A stretch of DNA of 40,852 nucleotides from Bacillota bacterium (GCA_023439185.1 JAEXOR010000064.1:1-40852); one strand, 5' to 3'; shown: positions 8,101-17,142, counted from the first letter of the stretch. Notes: a model not told the origin generated them from the letters alone. A program made the numbers and translations.

Positions 8101-10210
8101 AGATCTCCAGGCCTTCCTCACGGATGCGGTTTATTTTCCTGACGATGGTGGATTGATCTACGTGCAGTGCCCGGGCGGCCTTATATGTGCTGCCCAGTTG
8201 CTTGATGGCGGAGCCGATCAGCTGGCGCTCCAGTTCAATTTGGGCCTTCTTCAGGGGAATGATTCCGTTTACCGTGACCGCGCCGGTATCCGGCCTCGGC
8301 TGAGGTGTTACGTCGCCGGGTATTTCAGCGATATCGATAATTTGACCCGGAGTGGTAACCAGGAGCCGTTCCACCACGTTTTTGATTTCCCGCACATTAC
8401 CCCGCCAGGGATGATTCTGCAAGGTTTGATAAGTTTTCGGCGTAAATTCTTTCTCCAGTCCGTATACTTTTTCGAAATGCTTTTTAAAGAAATAGGCCAG
8501 GGGTATGATGTCGTCCTTTCTTTCCCTGAGGGATGGCACCCTGATGGGTACCACGTTCAGCCTGAAATAAAGGTCCTCGCGGAATTTACCCTGCCGGACC
8601 AGCTCTTCAAGGCTCCGGTTGGTGGCGGTGATGAAACGCACGTTGATGGAACGGGGCCTTACCCCGCCCACCCTGGTGATTTCTTTTTCTTGGATGGCCC
8701 GCAGCAGCTTCACCTGGAAGGCGGGGGGCAGGTCGCCCACTTCGTCCAGGAACAGGGTGCCGTTGTCCGCCAGCTCAAACATACCGGGTTTGCCTTCCCG
8801 GCTGGCGCCGGTAAAGGCGCCCTTGTCGTAACCGAACAACTCCGACTCCAGCAAATTTTCGGGTATGGCGCCGCAGTTGACCGTAATGAACGGCCCCTCC
8901 CGCCGCTTGCTTTGGCGGTGAATAGTTTTGGCCACCACTTCTTTGCCCACTCCCGACTCGCCCATTAGGAGCACCGAAGAGTCCACCTGGCTCAGGCGCA
9001 GCGCCATGCCCATAACGGTTTTCATCTCCGCGGATTTAATCACCACGCCTTCCTGCTCCAGAAACCGGCTGCGCAGTTGGGTTAGTTCGCTGTGGTACCG
9101 TTCGCTGAGGGCCAGGCTTTCCTCCAACCGGTTTTGCAGGCTGTTCAGGTCGGTCATATCGCGGATGTTTACAACTATCCGCGCTATCTCGCCCTGCTGG
9201 TTGATCACCGGGCTGCCGGTAATCAGCAGGTCGTTATGATCCGCGGTCCGTTCCGATACCGTAACCGCTTCCCCTTTGTTAATCACGCTTTCCACCACCG
9301 AATTGGTGTAGACTTGTTTATCCGCCAGGTCCTGAATGGTCATTTCCTGCAGGGTGTCCCGCGCTATGCCGGTAATCCTTTCGTTGGCCCGGTTGGCGCG
9401 GATTATTCTGCCGTCGCGGTCGGTAATCAGGATCCCGTCGTAGGACGATTCGATAATGGTTTCCAATTCCTTGTTCAATTGTTTTACCGAGTTCAGTTCC
9501 TCGGAGATAAATTCAAATTCGGAAATATCCTGAAATACGCCGATGGCGCCGATAATTTGGCCGTTTTCCACTATGGGCGTCCGGTTGGTCAGGTAGGTGT
9601 GGGTGCCCGAAGAGAATTCAACGTTAAACTTTAAATGGGACTGGTACTGTCCTTCCCTGAGCACGTCCAGCAACCCCTGGGGCACGATTACTTCGGAGAG
9701 ATGGCGGCCGATGGCCTCGTTTTTATTACGCCGGGTGATTTTTTCAGCGGCCTGGTTGAACATGGTAATAATGCCGTTTTCATCAATGGCCACAATGCCG
9801 TTATGGGCCGAATCCATAATGGTATCGATCTTTTGAAACATCCGGCTGGCCTCTCTGAACAGAGCCTGTCCCACGTCGGAGCGGTCCAGCACGCCGCTGG
9901 GGCGGCCCCGGCCGTCAACCACGGGAAAAACGTCGGCCGGCATGGTCCAGGAATCGGTAAGCGGCGTGTCTTCTTTAAGAACCATCACGTCGCTTAACAT
10001 GATGGTTTGCACAGTAATATCCCCGGCCGGCGCGTGGGGGCCGGCCCGGATTATTTCGTCCTTGGACACGATGCCCACCACATGACCATGATCATCGGTG
10101 ATCGGCACGCCGGGCAGTTTTGAATCGTTCATTATTTCCCATGCTTTGAGTACACTCTCATCCTGTTTAAGGGTTAACCGGCTCTTAATCATGATATCTT
10201 TAACCCGCAT
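8099..10210 (-). CDS. Sigma-54-dependent transcriptional activator, CBS-CBS-PAS-PAS-AAA-HTH
   Basis: An enhancer-binding protein of about 703 residues. The start is placed at 10210 (MRVKDIM) because the complement of 10216-10221 is an uninterrupted G run about 8 nt upstream; an in-frame ATG at 10231 lies within a palindrome and lacks such a site. Domains: a CBS pair (about 1-120, usually adenine-nucleotide sensing), PAS 1 (~130-240), PAS 2 (~250-365), and a sigma-54 AAA+ domain (~390-620) with Walker A GESGVGKE and the GAFTGA sigma-54 contact loop (464-469). A TyrR-type helix-turn-helix is at the C terminus. All elements needed for open-complex formation by sigma-54 RNA polymerase are present. 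It is divergent from the IclR gene. Its targets are unknown; the sigma-54 promoters at 16976, 24698 and 39189 are candidates. Confidence 0.9.
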   Translation of the reverse strand: MRVKDIMIKSRLTLKQDESVLKAWEIMNDSKLPGVPITDDHGHVVGIVSKDEIIRAGPHAPAGDITVQTIMLSDVMVLKEDTPLTDSWTMPADVFPVVDGRGRPSGVLDRSDVGQALFREASRMFQKIDTIMDSAHNGIVAIDENGIITMFNQAAEKITRRNKNEAIGRHLSEVIVPQGLLDVLREGQYQSHLKFNVEFSSGTHTYLTNRTPIVENGQIIGAIGVFQDISEFEFISEELNSVKQLNKELETIIESSYDGILITDRDGRIIRANRANERITGIARDTLQEMTIQDLADKQVYTNSVVESVINKGEAVTVSERTADHNDLLITGSPVINQQGEIARIVVNIRDMTDLNSLQNRLEESLALSERYHSELTQLRSRFLEQEGVVIKSAEMKTVMGMALRLSQVDSSVLLMGESGVGKEVVAKTIHRQSKRREGPFITVNCGAIPENLLESELFGYDKGAFTGASREGKPGMFELADNGTLFLDEVGDLPPAFQVKLLRAIQEKEITRVGGVRPRSINVRFITATNRSLEELVRQGKFREDLYFRLNVVPIRVPSLRERKDDIIPLAYFFKKHFEKVYGLEKEFTPKTYQTLQNHPWRGNVREIKNVVERLLVTTPGQIIDIAEIPGDVTPQPRPDTGAVTVNGIIPLKKAQIELERQLIGSAIKQLGSTYKAARALHVDQSTIVRKINRIREEGLEI

Positions 10211-10224
10211 CAAACCGCCCCCCT

Positions 10225-10241
10225 GTTTCATAGTACGAAAC
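10225..10241. promoter_or_regulatory. Palindromic operator-like site upstream of the sigma-54 activator
   Basis: A 17-bp near-perfect dyad, GTTTCATAGTACGAAAC (one mismatched pair). It matches the perfect dyad at 10513-10529 in length and outer half-sites (GTTTC...GAAAC). It lies just upstream of the regulator's ribosome site on the minus strand. Probable IclR-regulator binding site. Confidence 0.5.
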
Positions 10242-10456
10242 TAGTTTTATTATTGTGAAATAAATTATTATCATCGCTGGTGAATACGGTGAAGAAATCA
10301 ATAATCAATGTCCATGGCTAAGACTAATTTAGCCTTAATTCAAAGTAAAATCAATCTTTTTAAGCTGTTAGTTTTTGTACGTCCCGATACGTCCCGGTAT
10401 GTTCCGTGAAATCCGCAGCCGGGTAATAAAAAATATTTGAAAAATTTAAAAAACAT

Positions 10457-10485
10457 TGCAGGATTTTTTTTATTTTTGTATAATT
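10457..10485 (+). promoter_or_regulatory. Sigma-70-type promoter for the IclR gene
   Basis: TTGCAG (10457-10462), a 17-bp spacer and TATAAT (10480-10485), in a T-rich stretch upstream of the IclR gene. The rest of the intergenic region 10242-10544 is AT-rich with no gene. Transcription would start near 10492, just ahead of the operator dyad. Confidence 0.6.
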
Positions 10486-10512
10486 CAATCAATTGGGAAA
10501 TGTGAAAATAGT

Positions 10513-10529
10513 GTTTCATCTGATGAAAC
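10513..10529. promoter_or_regulatory. Perfect 17-bp dyad, probable IclR autoregulatory operator
   Basis: GTTTCATCTGATGAAAC has 8-bp arms around a central T. It sits between the predicted transcription start and the IclR ribosome site (AAAGGGG, 10536-10542), where a bound repressor would block transcription. It has the same architecture as the site at 10225-10241. Confidence 0.6.
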
Positions 10530-10550
10530 TATGCTAAAGGGGCGGTGCTG

Positions 10551-11399
10551 TTGAAAAGATTCGAATCGTCGGCGGAAGGCGGTTCCGCTTCAGGCGTACG
10601 GGCAGTGGAGCGGGCCGCCGATATCCTGATTAGCCTGGGAAAAGGAGAAAAAACTTTAACGGAAATCAGCGGCGAGCTGGACCTCAACAAGACAACCGCT
10701 TACCGGTTGTTGACCACGTTGCGCAAAAAAAAGTTCGTCCTCAAAGACGACCAAAGTGGGAAGTACTACCTGCATTGGGGTTTGATCGGGCTGTTGCACT
10801 CCGGATTGGACAGAAGCCAGGGGATAGTGCACAAAGTCTATCCTTTTATGGAAAAATTGTGGAAACTGACGGGCGAGACGGTTACTTTGTACATTAAAAA
10901 AGGACGTTACCGGATCTGCGTGTCCGAAATAGTTAGTGAACACCCGCTGAAATTTTCCGTGGGTGTGGGCACGGTGGTACCGATTAACGCATATACCGGC
11001 TCCCCGGGCAAATTGTTTTTGGCCTATATGTCCCGGGAAGAGGTCGCCGATATCCTGAACCATGAGAAGAAAAGCCATGGTTACAAGGTTACCGATCAGG
11101 GCTTACTGCAGAAGGAATTGGAAGAGGTAAGACAGAGGGGGTGGGCTGTCAGCTATGGGGAACGGATTAAGGGCGGGTCCAGCCTGTCGGTGCCCATCTG
11201 GGACAGGCAGGGCGAAGTAGTGGCGTCACTGAACATACTTGGGCCCTATGCCAGGCTGAACGAAGAGGTTCTGCTCGGGTTTCTTGATTTAACAAAGGAA
11301 TGCGCGCGAGCCGCTTCAGTCCGACTTGGGGGCGCGCCCGGCAGATTATGGGGAGGTGAGGGTGAGAACGGGAGCAGTGGTTTATTCATGCCAAGATAA
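10551..11399 (+). CDS. IclR-family transcriptional regulator
   Basis: About 282 residues. TTG 10551 is preferred because AAAGGGG ends 8 nt before it; the GTG at 10545 would be only 2 nt from that site. An N-terminal winged helix-turn-helix (residues ~10-70; AADILISL, then TEISGELDLNKTTAYRLLTTL) is followed by the IclR effector-binding domain (~85-260; YIKKGRYRICVSE, PINAYTGSPGKLFLA, AVSYGERIKGGSSLSVPI). IclR regulators usually control an adjacent catabolic or uptake operon and respond to a small carboxylate. Here the TAXI-TRAP and CoA-transferase genes follow on the same strand. The C-terminal ~20 residues are low in conservation. Confidence 0.9.
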   Translation: MKRFESSAEGGSASGVRAVERAADILISLGKGEKTLTEISGELDLNKTTAYRLLTTLRKKKFVLKDDQSGKYYLHWGLIGLLHSGLDRSQGIVHKVYPFMEKLWKLTGETVTLYIKKGRYRICVSEIVSEHPLKFSVGVGTVVPINAYTGSPGKLFLAYMSREEVADILNHEKKSHGYKVTDQGLLQKELEEVRQRGWAVSYGERIKGGSSLSVPIWDRQGEVVASLNILGPYARLNEEVLLGFLDLTKECARAASVRLGGAPGRLWGGEGENGSSGLFMPR

Positions 11400-11447
11400 A
11401 TATTTAAGCTCTAATTATGTATGTCAATAAATTAATCAGGAGGGAAT

Positions 11448-12467
11448 ATGATGTTTCGTACCAAGTCCAAGTTTTTTGCGGTAGTGTTGCTGGTTGCCCT
11501 GGTGTCCCTGGTTGCCGCGGGCTGCGGGGGCGGGGGCAGCAGTGACGGTGGTTCCGCCCAGTTGGAGAGGCTTTCCATCGCCACCGGCGGCACCGGCGGC
11601 ACTTATTATCCTTACGGCGGCGCGCTGGCCGGCGTAATCAACAACAGGGCCGAAAATGTGGAAGCCACCGCCGAAGTGACCGGGGCTTCCGTTGAAAACG
11701 CCAGGCTGCTGGACAGCGGTGAGGCGCATCTGGGCCTGTTGATGAACGACGTGGTATACCAGGCCTATAAGGGCGAAAACCAGTTCGACAAGCCCATCGA
11801 ACTGCGCACCTTTTTAGGCATGTATGCCAATGTGATGCACGTGGTTGCTTTAGAGGGCGGTAATATCAATAGCATTAATGATGTTAAAGGCAAGAAGGTT
11901 TCCGTGGGCGCTCCGGGCAGCGGCACCGAGAACATGACCAACCAGATTCTGGACGCTCTCGGCATCACCTATGATGACATTAACGAATTCCGCCTGTCTT
12001 TTACTGAAAATACTGAAGCTTTGCGCGACCATGTTATTGACGTCGGCGTCTGGTCGGTGGGCGCTCCCACCTCGTCCATCATGGACCTGGCTACAACCCA
12101 CAAAATAAACATTGTTCCTTTCACTGATGAAGAAATGGACAAGATCACAGCTAAATATCCGTACTATAACGCCACCACTCTCCCCGCCGGCACCTATTCC
12201 GGTTATGACACCGAAGTTGTGACCCCGGCGGTTTGGAACAGCATTGTTGTGCATAAGGATATGTCCGAGGAACTGGCTTACAAACTGGCCAAGGCGATAT
12301 TTGAAAACAATGCGGACCTGGTGGCCGTATATTCCGGCGCCGTGGAAAGCACCCCTGAAAATACCATCGCCAGCGCCGTTATACCCCTGCACCCCGGCGT
12401 AATCAAGTACTTTGAAGAAATCGGCCTGGAAGTTCCGGATGAGTTGATTCCTCCTGAAATGAAATAG
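11448..12467 (+). CDS. TAXI-family TRAP transporter solute receptor (lipoprotein)
   Basis: 339 residues. The lipoprotein signal peptide has a lipobox LVAAGC (Cys about 25), followed by a Gly/Ser linker. The mature part matches the TAXI receptor family: LSIATGGTGGTYYPYGGALA, then SVENARLLDSGEAHLGLLMNDV, and KKVSVGAPGSGTENM. These receptors capture carboxylates such as glutamate, 2-oxoglutarate or aromatic acids for a fused TRAP permease. AGGAGGG lies at 11438-11444; ATG 11451 is an equally good start. It is the first gene of the receptor - DUF1850 - permease set. The ligand cannot be told from the sequence. Confidence 0.92.
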   Translation: MMFRTKSKFFAVVLLVALVSLVAAGCGGGGSSDGGSAQLERLSIATGGTGGTYYPYGGALAGVINNRAENVEATAEVTGASVENARLLDSGEAHLGLLMNDVVYQAYKGENQFDKPIELRTFLGMYANVMHVVALEGGNINSINDVKGKKVSVGAPGSGTENMTNQILDALGITYDDINEFRLSFTENTEALRDHVIDVGVWSVGAPTSSIMDLATTHKINIVPFTDEEMDKITAKYPYYNATTLPAGTYSGYDTEVVTPAVWNSIVVHKDMSEELAYKLAKAIFENNADLVAVYSGAVESTPENTIASAVIPLHPGVIKYFEEIGLEVPDELIPPEMK

Positions 12468-12983
12468 ATGTATGCTAAACTGCAGTATGTCCGGTCCCGG
12501 GGGTTCCCCGGGCCGGGCCGCCTCTTTTTTTTGCTGGCCGCGGTATTAATAGTTGCCGCCTTTCTTGCCGGGGGAGTGTTCAGCCGGGATCTGCTGGTGG
12601 TCCGGGATGTCAAAACCGGGCAGACGCTGGAAATCGGTCCCATATTGGAGGGAGAAACCTTTGAGCTTGATTTTATTCATTCGGTGGATAAACTGCCGGT
12701 ACGGGATTTGTTTATCTGCCGCAACGGGGCTTTGGTATTGGAGCAAACCAGGTGTCTTTCCTTCGGCGCCGGCCTGGGGTATGCCGGGCAGGGGGAACTA
12801 AAGGGCGAAAACGGGTGGAATATTATCGACGACATGAACAGGCAGGTGGGAACCCTGCCCCTGCGGGTGGGCACCGTAGCGGAGCACACAATTGTTTACC
12901 GGGGTGAAGAATTCCGGCTGGCCCGGTACTTTGCGCCCCAGTCGCTGGTACTAATCGAAGTTGAGCATAAAAGGCGTTTATAA
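12468..12983 (+). CDS. DUF1850 family protein (TRAP-associated)
   Basis: 171 residues; the start codon follows the receptor stop with no gap. A hydrophobic N-terminal segment (about 18-40) suggests a membrane anchor. The rest matches DUF1850, with the FIHSVDKLPVRD core (about 66-77) and an Arg-rich C-terminal strand. DUF1850 genes occur almost only between TAXI receptor and TRAP permease genes; their biochemical role is not established. Confidence 0.85.
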   Translation: MYAKLQYVRSRGFPGPGRLFFLLAAVLIVAAFLAGGVFSRDLLVVRDVKTGQTLEIGPILEGETFELDFIHSVDKLPVRDLFICRNGALVLEQTRCLSFGAGLGYAGQGELKGENGWNIIDDMNRQVGTLPLRVGTVAEHTIVYRGEEFRLARYFAPQSLVLIEVEHKRRL

Positions 12984-12997
12984 AGGGGGAAGGCAAA

Positions 12998-14914
12998 ATG
13001 AGCGGTAACGCCATGGATCAAGCAAACGACGGGCAAAGTAAGAAAAGACTTACCCCCGCTCTGATTCTAATTACAGCTTTGGCTTTAACTTTTTTTCACT
13101 TATACACTGCCGGTTATTCAATGTTTGGCGCCTGGATCCAACGTGATATACACCTGACGCTGATCCTGGTCGTGGTCTTTTTGATTTTTCCCATGACCCG
13201 CAGGGGCGCCATGGATAAAGCATCAATAATCGACTATATTCTGGTGCTGTTAGCTATAGCGTCGGGTGCTTATATTCTTCTTTATTACCAGGAAATTGTA
13301 TTGAGGGCCGGCGCCGCCACCACCATGGATCTGGTTTTCGGTGGCATTATGATCCTCCTGATCCTGGAAGCAACCCGCCGGGCCACCGGCTGGGTGCTGG
13401 TGGCGATAGCGGGCGTTTTTCTGTTATATAATTTTCTCGGGCCATATATACCGGGTTTGCTCGGGCACAAGGGCTACTCGCTGGGCCGGGTAATCTCACA
13501 GATGTATCTCACCACCGAGGGTATTTTCGGTGTGCCTCTGGGCGTCTCGGCCAGTTATATATTTCTCTTTATCTTCTTGACCTCCATGCTGGAAAAACTG
13601 GGCATGGGCCAGTTCCTGCTGCAACTGGCCATGGCGCTGATGGGCCGTTTTACCGGCGGCCCGGCCAAAGTGGCGGTTATTGCCAGCGGCTTCATGGGTT
13701 CCATTAACGGCAGCGCGGTGGCCAACGTCGTGGGGACCGGGACATTTACCATCCCGCTGATGAAAAATAACGGTTACAAACCGCACTTCGCCGGCGCGGT
13801 GGAATCCTGCGCCTCGTCCGGCGGACAGCTGATGCCGCCGATTATGGGCGCCGCCGCGTTTATTATCGCGGAATTTCTGGGCATCCCGTATATCCATGTA
13901 GTGGTGGCGGCCATTATTCCGGCGGCGCTTTATTACATGTGTGTTATTTTCGGGGTCCATTTTGAAGCCAGTAGGCTTGGCCTCACAGGGCTGCCCAAAG
14001 CGGAATTGCCTTCGGCCAGGAAAGTGCTTAAAGAGGGCTGGTTCTTTTTGATCCCGCTGGGCGTATTAATTTTCTTCCTGGCCGTACTGCAGTATACCCC
14101 TATCCGGTCCGGTTTTTATGCCATTATCAGCATGTTTATCGTTTCCTTTGTCAGCAAAGACAGCCGGATCAATGTGGAACGCTTTAAAGACGGAGCGGTG
14201 GCCGCCGCCCGCAACACCATCACGGTGGCCCTGGCCTGCGCCGCCGCCGGACTGGTCATCGGCAGTATCAACCTCACCGGCGCCGGCCTGAAAATCTCGG
14301 CTGCCATCATAGCGGCCTCGGGCGGCGTTCTCTGGCTGGCCCTGATATTGACGGCCCTGGTGGCTCTTTTAATGGGGATGGGCCTGCCCACAACGGCGGC
14401 TTATATCGTAACCGGCACCATGGCCGCGCCGGCCCTGATTGACATGGGGGTACTGCCCCTGGCCGCCCACCTGTTTGTGTTCTACTTCGCCATCATTTCC
14501 GCCATTACGCCTCCGGTGGCCCTGGCGGCCTACGCGGCGGCCGGTATAGCCAGGGACGACCCCATGCGGATTGGATTTGCCTCCTGCAGGCTTGGTTTAG
14601 CCGCCTTTATTGTGCCTTTCCTGTTTGCCGCGGAGCCCGCTCTGATTGGGAATGGAGACGGCATGCATATTGCATGGGCATGTACTACGGCATTGATTGG
14701 CGTAATGGCGCTGGCAGGCGGAAATATCGGCTATGTACTTACCAGGGCGCTTTGGTGGGAAAGGATACTGCTTATCGGCGGGGCGCTGTTATCCATGCAC
14801 CCGCAGTTTTACACCGATGTTATCGGCCTGACCATGATTGCCGTTGCCCTGGCGTCCAATTTCATCCGGAGCAGAAAGCCGGGTGAGCCGGCTTTATTGG
14901 AGGCTAACGCATAA
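12998..14914 (+). CDS. TRAP transporter 4TM/12TM fused permease
   Basis: 638 residues, polytopic. The small (DctQ-like) subunit portion (about 20-140) is fused to the large DctM-like portion (about 150-560). Visible DctM features include SGFMGSINGSAVANVVGTGTFTIPLMK, GGQLMPPIMGAAAFI and MGMGLPTTAAYI. The C-terminal extension carries further hydrophobic segments. It would drive sodium- or proton-coupled uptake of the substrate caught by the TAXI receptor encoded two genes upstream. Its ribosome site is AAGGGGG, 14 bp after the DUF1850 stop. Confidence 0.93.
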   Translation: MSGNAMDQANDGQSKKRLTPALILITALALTFFHLYTAGYSMFGAWIQRDIHLTLILVVVFLIFPMTRRGAMDKASIIDYILVLLAIASGAYILLYYQEIVLRAGAATTMDLVFGGIMILLILEATRRATGWVLVAIAGVFLLYNFLGPYIPGLLGHKGYSLGRVISQMYLTTEGIFGVPLGVSASYIFLFIFLTSMLEKLGMGQFLLQLAMALMGRFTGGPAKVAVIASGFMGSINGSAVANVVGTGTFTIPLMKNNGYKPHFAGAVESCASSGGQLMPPIMGAAAFIIAEFLGIPYIHVVVAAIIPAALYYMCVIFGVHFEASRLGLTGLPKAELPSARKVLKEGWFFLIPLGVLIFFLAVLQYTPIRSGFYAIISMFIVSFVSKDSRINVERFKDGAVAAARNTITVALACAAAGLVIGSINLTGAGLKISAAIIAASGGVLWLALILTALVALLMGMGLPTTAAYIVTGTMAAPALIDMGVLPLAAHLFVFYFAIISAITPPVALAAYAAAGIARDDPMRIGFASCRLGLAAFIVPFLFAAEPALIGNGDGMHIAWACTTALIGVMALAGGNIGYVLTRALWWERILLIGGALLSMHPQFYTDVIGLTMIAVALASNFIRSRKPGEPALLEANA

Positions 14915-14974
14915 CTATAAGCGCAAACAAGACGTGATAATGGACAAAGCTCAAAATCGGGGGAGGAACCGGGC

Positions 14975-15895
14975 TTGGACGACAACAATAATGCAAACAA
15001 ACGGATGACGTTAAAAGATGCCGTGGGAAAGTTCGTAACAGACGGCTGCAGCATCACTTTTGGCGGTTTTATCGGCCGGGACTGCGTCGCCGCGGTGCAC
15101 GAGATCATCAGGCAGGGGATTAAAGACCTGACGGTGATCGACGACAGCAAAACAGATATGATGGACTTGCTGGTGGGCGCCGGCGCGGTCAAAAGATGGG
15201 AAGGCGCTTACCTGGGCTACGGGGCCATCGGGTTGGCGCCCAATATCAGGCGGGCGGTGGAAAAGGGGATCCCCGCCAAATTTGAGTTGGAAGACTGGTC
15301 CAACGCGGGGATCAGCATGCGCTACCTGGCCGGCAGCCTGAACGTACCCTTCATGGCCACCAAATCAATGCTGGGCACCGACATTGTCAAATACAACCAG
15401 CGGATTAAAATCATCAACGATCCCTTTGCGGGCGAGCCGGTGGCCCTGGTGCCCGCCGCTCACCCGGACGTGGCCGTCATTCACGTGCAGCGGGCCGACG
15501 TCATGGGCAACGCCCAGGTGTGGGGTTTTACCGGCAACGATGAAAACAAGGCCCGGGCTGCTAAACATACCATTATTACCTGTGAGGAAATTGTTACCAC
15601 GGATGAAATCAGGCGCCGGGGCAACATGACCTTAATCCCCTTCTATTGCGTGGACGCGGTGGTCCAGGTGCCTTACGGCTGTCACCCGCAGTCATGCTAC
15701 GGGTATTACGCCTATGACGTGCTGTTCTGCGGCGAGTACCATGAGGCCGCCAAGGACAGGGACCGGTTTTTGCGCTGGCTGGACCAATATGTTTTCGAGT
15801 CCGAAGACCACGCCGCTTACTGTGCCAAGGTGGGCTGGAGCCGGCTGCAGAACCTGATGAACATGGAACGCCATTTCAACCGCATCCCGGGTTAA
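14975..15895 (+). CDS. CoA-transferase alpha subunit, glutaconate CoA-transferase type
   Basis: 306 residues. TTG 14975 has GGGAGG at 14961-14966. It belongs to class I CoA-transferases like GctA/3-oxoacid transferase A: a glycine-rich ITFGGFIGRDCVAAVHEI near the N terminus, DLTVIDDSKTDMMDLLVGAGAVKRWEGAYLGYG, and the VALVPAAHPDVAVIHVQRAD strand. It would pair with the next gene (12-bp gap). The reaction moves CoA from acyl-CoA to a free carboxylate. The substrate could be a C4-C5 acid such as glutaconate, glutarate, succinate or 4-hydroxybutyrate. Neighbouring GabT makes C4 products plausible but not proven. Confidence 0.85.
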   Translation: MDDNNNANKRMTLKDAVGKFVTDGCSITFGGFIGRDCVAAVHEIIRQGIKDLTVIDDSKTDMMDLLVGAGAVKRWEGAYLGYGAIGLAPNIRRAVEKGIPAKFELEDWSNAGISMRYLAGSLNVPFMATKSMLGTDIVKYNQRIKIINDPFAGEPVALVPAAHPDVAVIHVQRADVMGNAQVWGFTGNDENKARAAKHTIITCEEIVTTDEIRRRGNMTLIPFYCVDAVVQVPYGCHPQSCYGYYAYDVLFCGEYHEAAKDRDRFLRWLDQYVFESEDHAAYCAKVGWSRLQNLMNMERHFNRIPG

Positions 15896-15907
15896 GGAGG
15901 AGCAAAA

Positions 15908-16759
15908 ATGGGCAATCAAAAATACACGGCTTCCGAATTAATGGCCATTATGACCGCGAAAGAGTTCAGGGACTGGGAAGTGGCGTTCGTGGGTATCGGC
16001 ATCCCCCTGGTGGCCGGCATCACCGCCAAGCGTTTCCACGCCCCCAACCTGAATATTGTGTATGAATCCGGTTGCATCGGACCGCAAAAATACAGGGTCG
16101 ATTTTAACGTGGGCGATTCCTCGGCCGCCGACGGGGCGTTATGCCTTACTTCCGAATGGCGGGTTTTTAGCGACATGCAGTGCGGGTACTACGACGTGGG
16201 CGTGCTCGGCGCCGCCCAAGTGGACAAATACGGCAACCTGAATACCACCGCCATCTTCGGCGATCAGGACTATTATTCGCCCAGGGTGCGCCTGCCGGGC
16301 AGCGGCGGCGGCAACGACATCGGCTCCAATATCGGCCGGGTGGTGGTGATGCTCAGGCTGGAACCCCTGCGGTTTGTGGAAAAGGTGGATTACCTGACCA
16401 CCCCGGGTTTCCTGGACGGCTCGCCGGACGCCAGGAAGAAAGCCGGCCTGCTGGGCAGCGGCCCGGCGGCGGTGGTTACCGACAAAGGGCTCTTCAGATT
16501 TGACCCCCAAACCCATGAAATGTACCTGGATACAGTTTACCCGGGCGTGGAGGTCCGGGATATCGAGTCGCTGGTGGGCTGGAAACTTAAAGTATCTCCC
16601 GGGCTGAAGACGGCTGCGGAGCCCACCGCCGAAGAGTTGGCCGCCGTACGGAGCGCGGACCCGGCCAACCTGATCATGGGTGGGCTGGATGCCCGGCAGG
16701 GCTTGTCCGGCCTGGACGAATACATTGCCATTACCATCAAATACTCCGGCAAACAATAA
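15908..16759 (+). CDS. CoA-transferase beta subunit, glutaconate CoA-transferase type
   Basis: 283 residues with a strong AAGGAGG ribosome site. The sequence fits GctB-like beta subunits: GIGIPLVAGITAKRFHAPNLNIVYESGCIG contains the ESG motif whose Glu forms the covalent glutamyl-CoA intermediate in this family. DVGVLGAAQVDKYGNLN and GSGGGNDIGSN are also typical. It forms a heteromer with the alpha subunit encoded just upstream. An intrinsic terminator at 16781 ends the unit. Confidence 0.87.
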   Translation: MGNQKYTASELMAIMTAKEFRDWEVAFVGIGIPLVAGITAKRFHAPNLNIVYESGCIGPQKYRVDFNVGDSSAADGALCLTSEWRVFSDMQCGYYDVGVLGAAQVDKYGNLNTTAIFGDQDYYSPRVRLPGSGGGNDIGSNIGRVVVMLRLEPLRFVEKVDYLTTPGFLDGSPDARKKAGLLGSGPAAVVTDKGLFRFDPQTHEMYLDTVYPGVEVRDIESLVGWKLKVSPGLKTAAEPTAEELAAVRSADPANLIMGGLDARQGLSGLDEYIAITIKYSGKQ

Positions 16760-16780
16760 GTGTAAATGACGCTTTCCTTC

Positions 16781-16802
16781 AGGGGCCCTCGCGGCCCCTT
16801 TT
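16781..16802 (+). terminator. Rho-independent terminator after the CoA-transferase genes
   Basis: AGGGGCC - CTCGC - GGCCCCT forms a 7-bp GC stem followed by a T run (to 16802). It starts 22 bp after the beta-subunit stop. Confidence 0.8.
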
Positions 16803-16819
16803 GAGTTGCCGGCGCCTTT

Positions 16820-16860
16820 AATGCAGTGGGGCATTTTTATGTTTCGATGTGCATTAATGT
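16820..16860. promoter_or_regulatory. AATGC/GCATT boxes, candidate enhancer for the 16976 sigma-54 promoter
   Basis: AATGC (16820-16824) and GCATT (16831-16835) form an inverted pair 6 bp apart. A second GCATTAATG lies at 16851-16859 and another TGCATT near 16917. They lie 60-160 bp upstream of the sigma-54 promoter, a normal enhancer distance. The same AATGCATT core occurs upstream of gdh. The rest of the 16803-17142 gap holds the promoter and leader only. Confidence 0.4.
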
Positions 16861-16975
16861 AAAACCTCCCCGGAGTAAGGCCCTCGCGCCTCCGGTGCCG
16901 GGTAATAATGCCGGCGTGCATTTTTAAGTTTTGATTGGGTTTATTTTTCAGAACATTTTTAATTGTATATTGTTG

Positions 16976-16992
16976 TGGTACCTTCCTTGCAT
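16976..16992 (+). promoter_or_regulatory. Sigma-54 (-24/-12) promoter of the APC permease unit
   Basis: TGGTAC-CTTCC-TTGCAT; GG (16977-16978) and GC (16989-16990) are separated by exactly 10 nt. It differs from the TGGCAC-N5-TTGCA consensus at one position. The predicted start near 17002 leaves a ~140-nt leader. Confidence 0.75.
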
Positions 16993-17142
16993 GTATATAA
17001 TTGTTTTACGGTGGACAGGCCGCGACAGCGGCTCCGCCGGGGGATGGAAAGAACAAATGTCAGGAGGTGAATTTAAGGGTATTCTTGTTTATATAGAGAG
17101 ATATAATCATATGTTTAATCATCTGAATAAGGAGGACAATGT

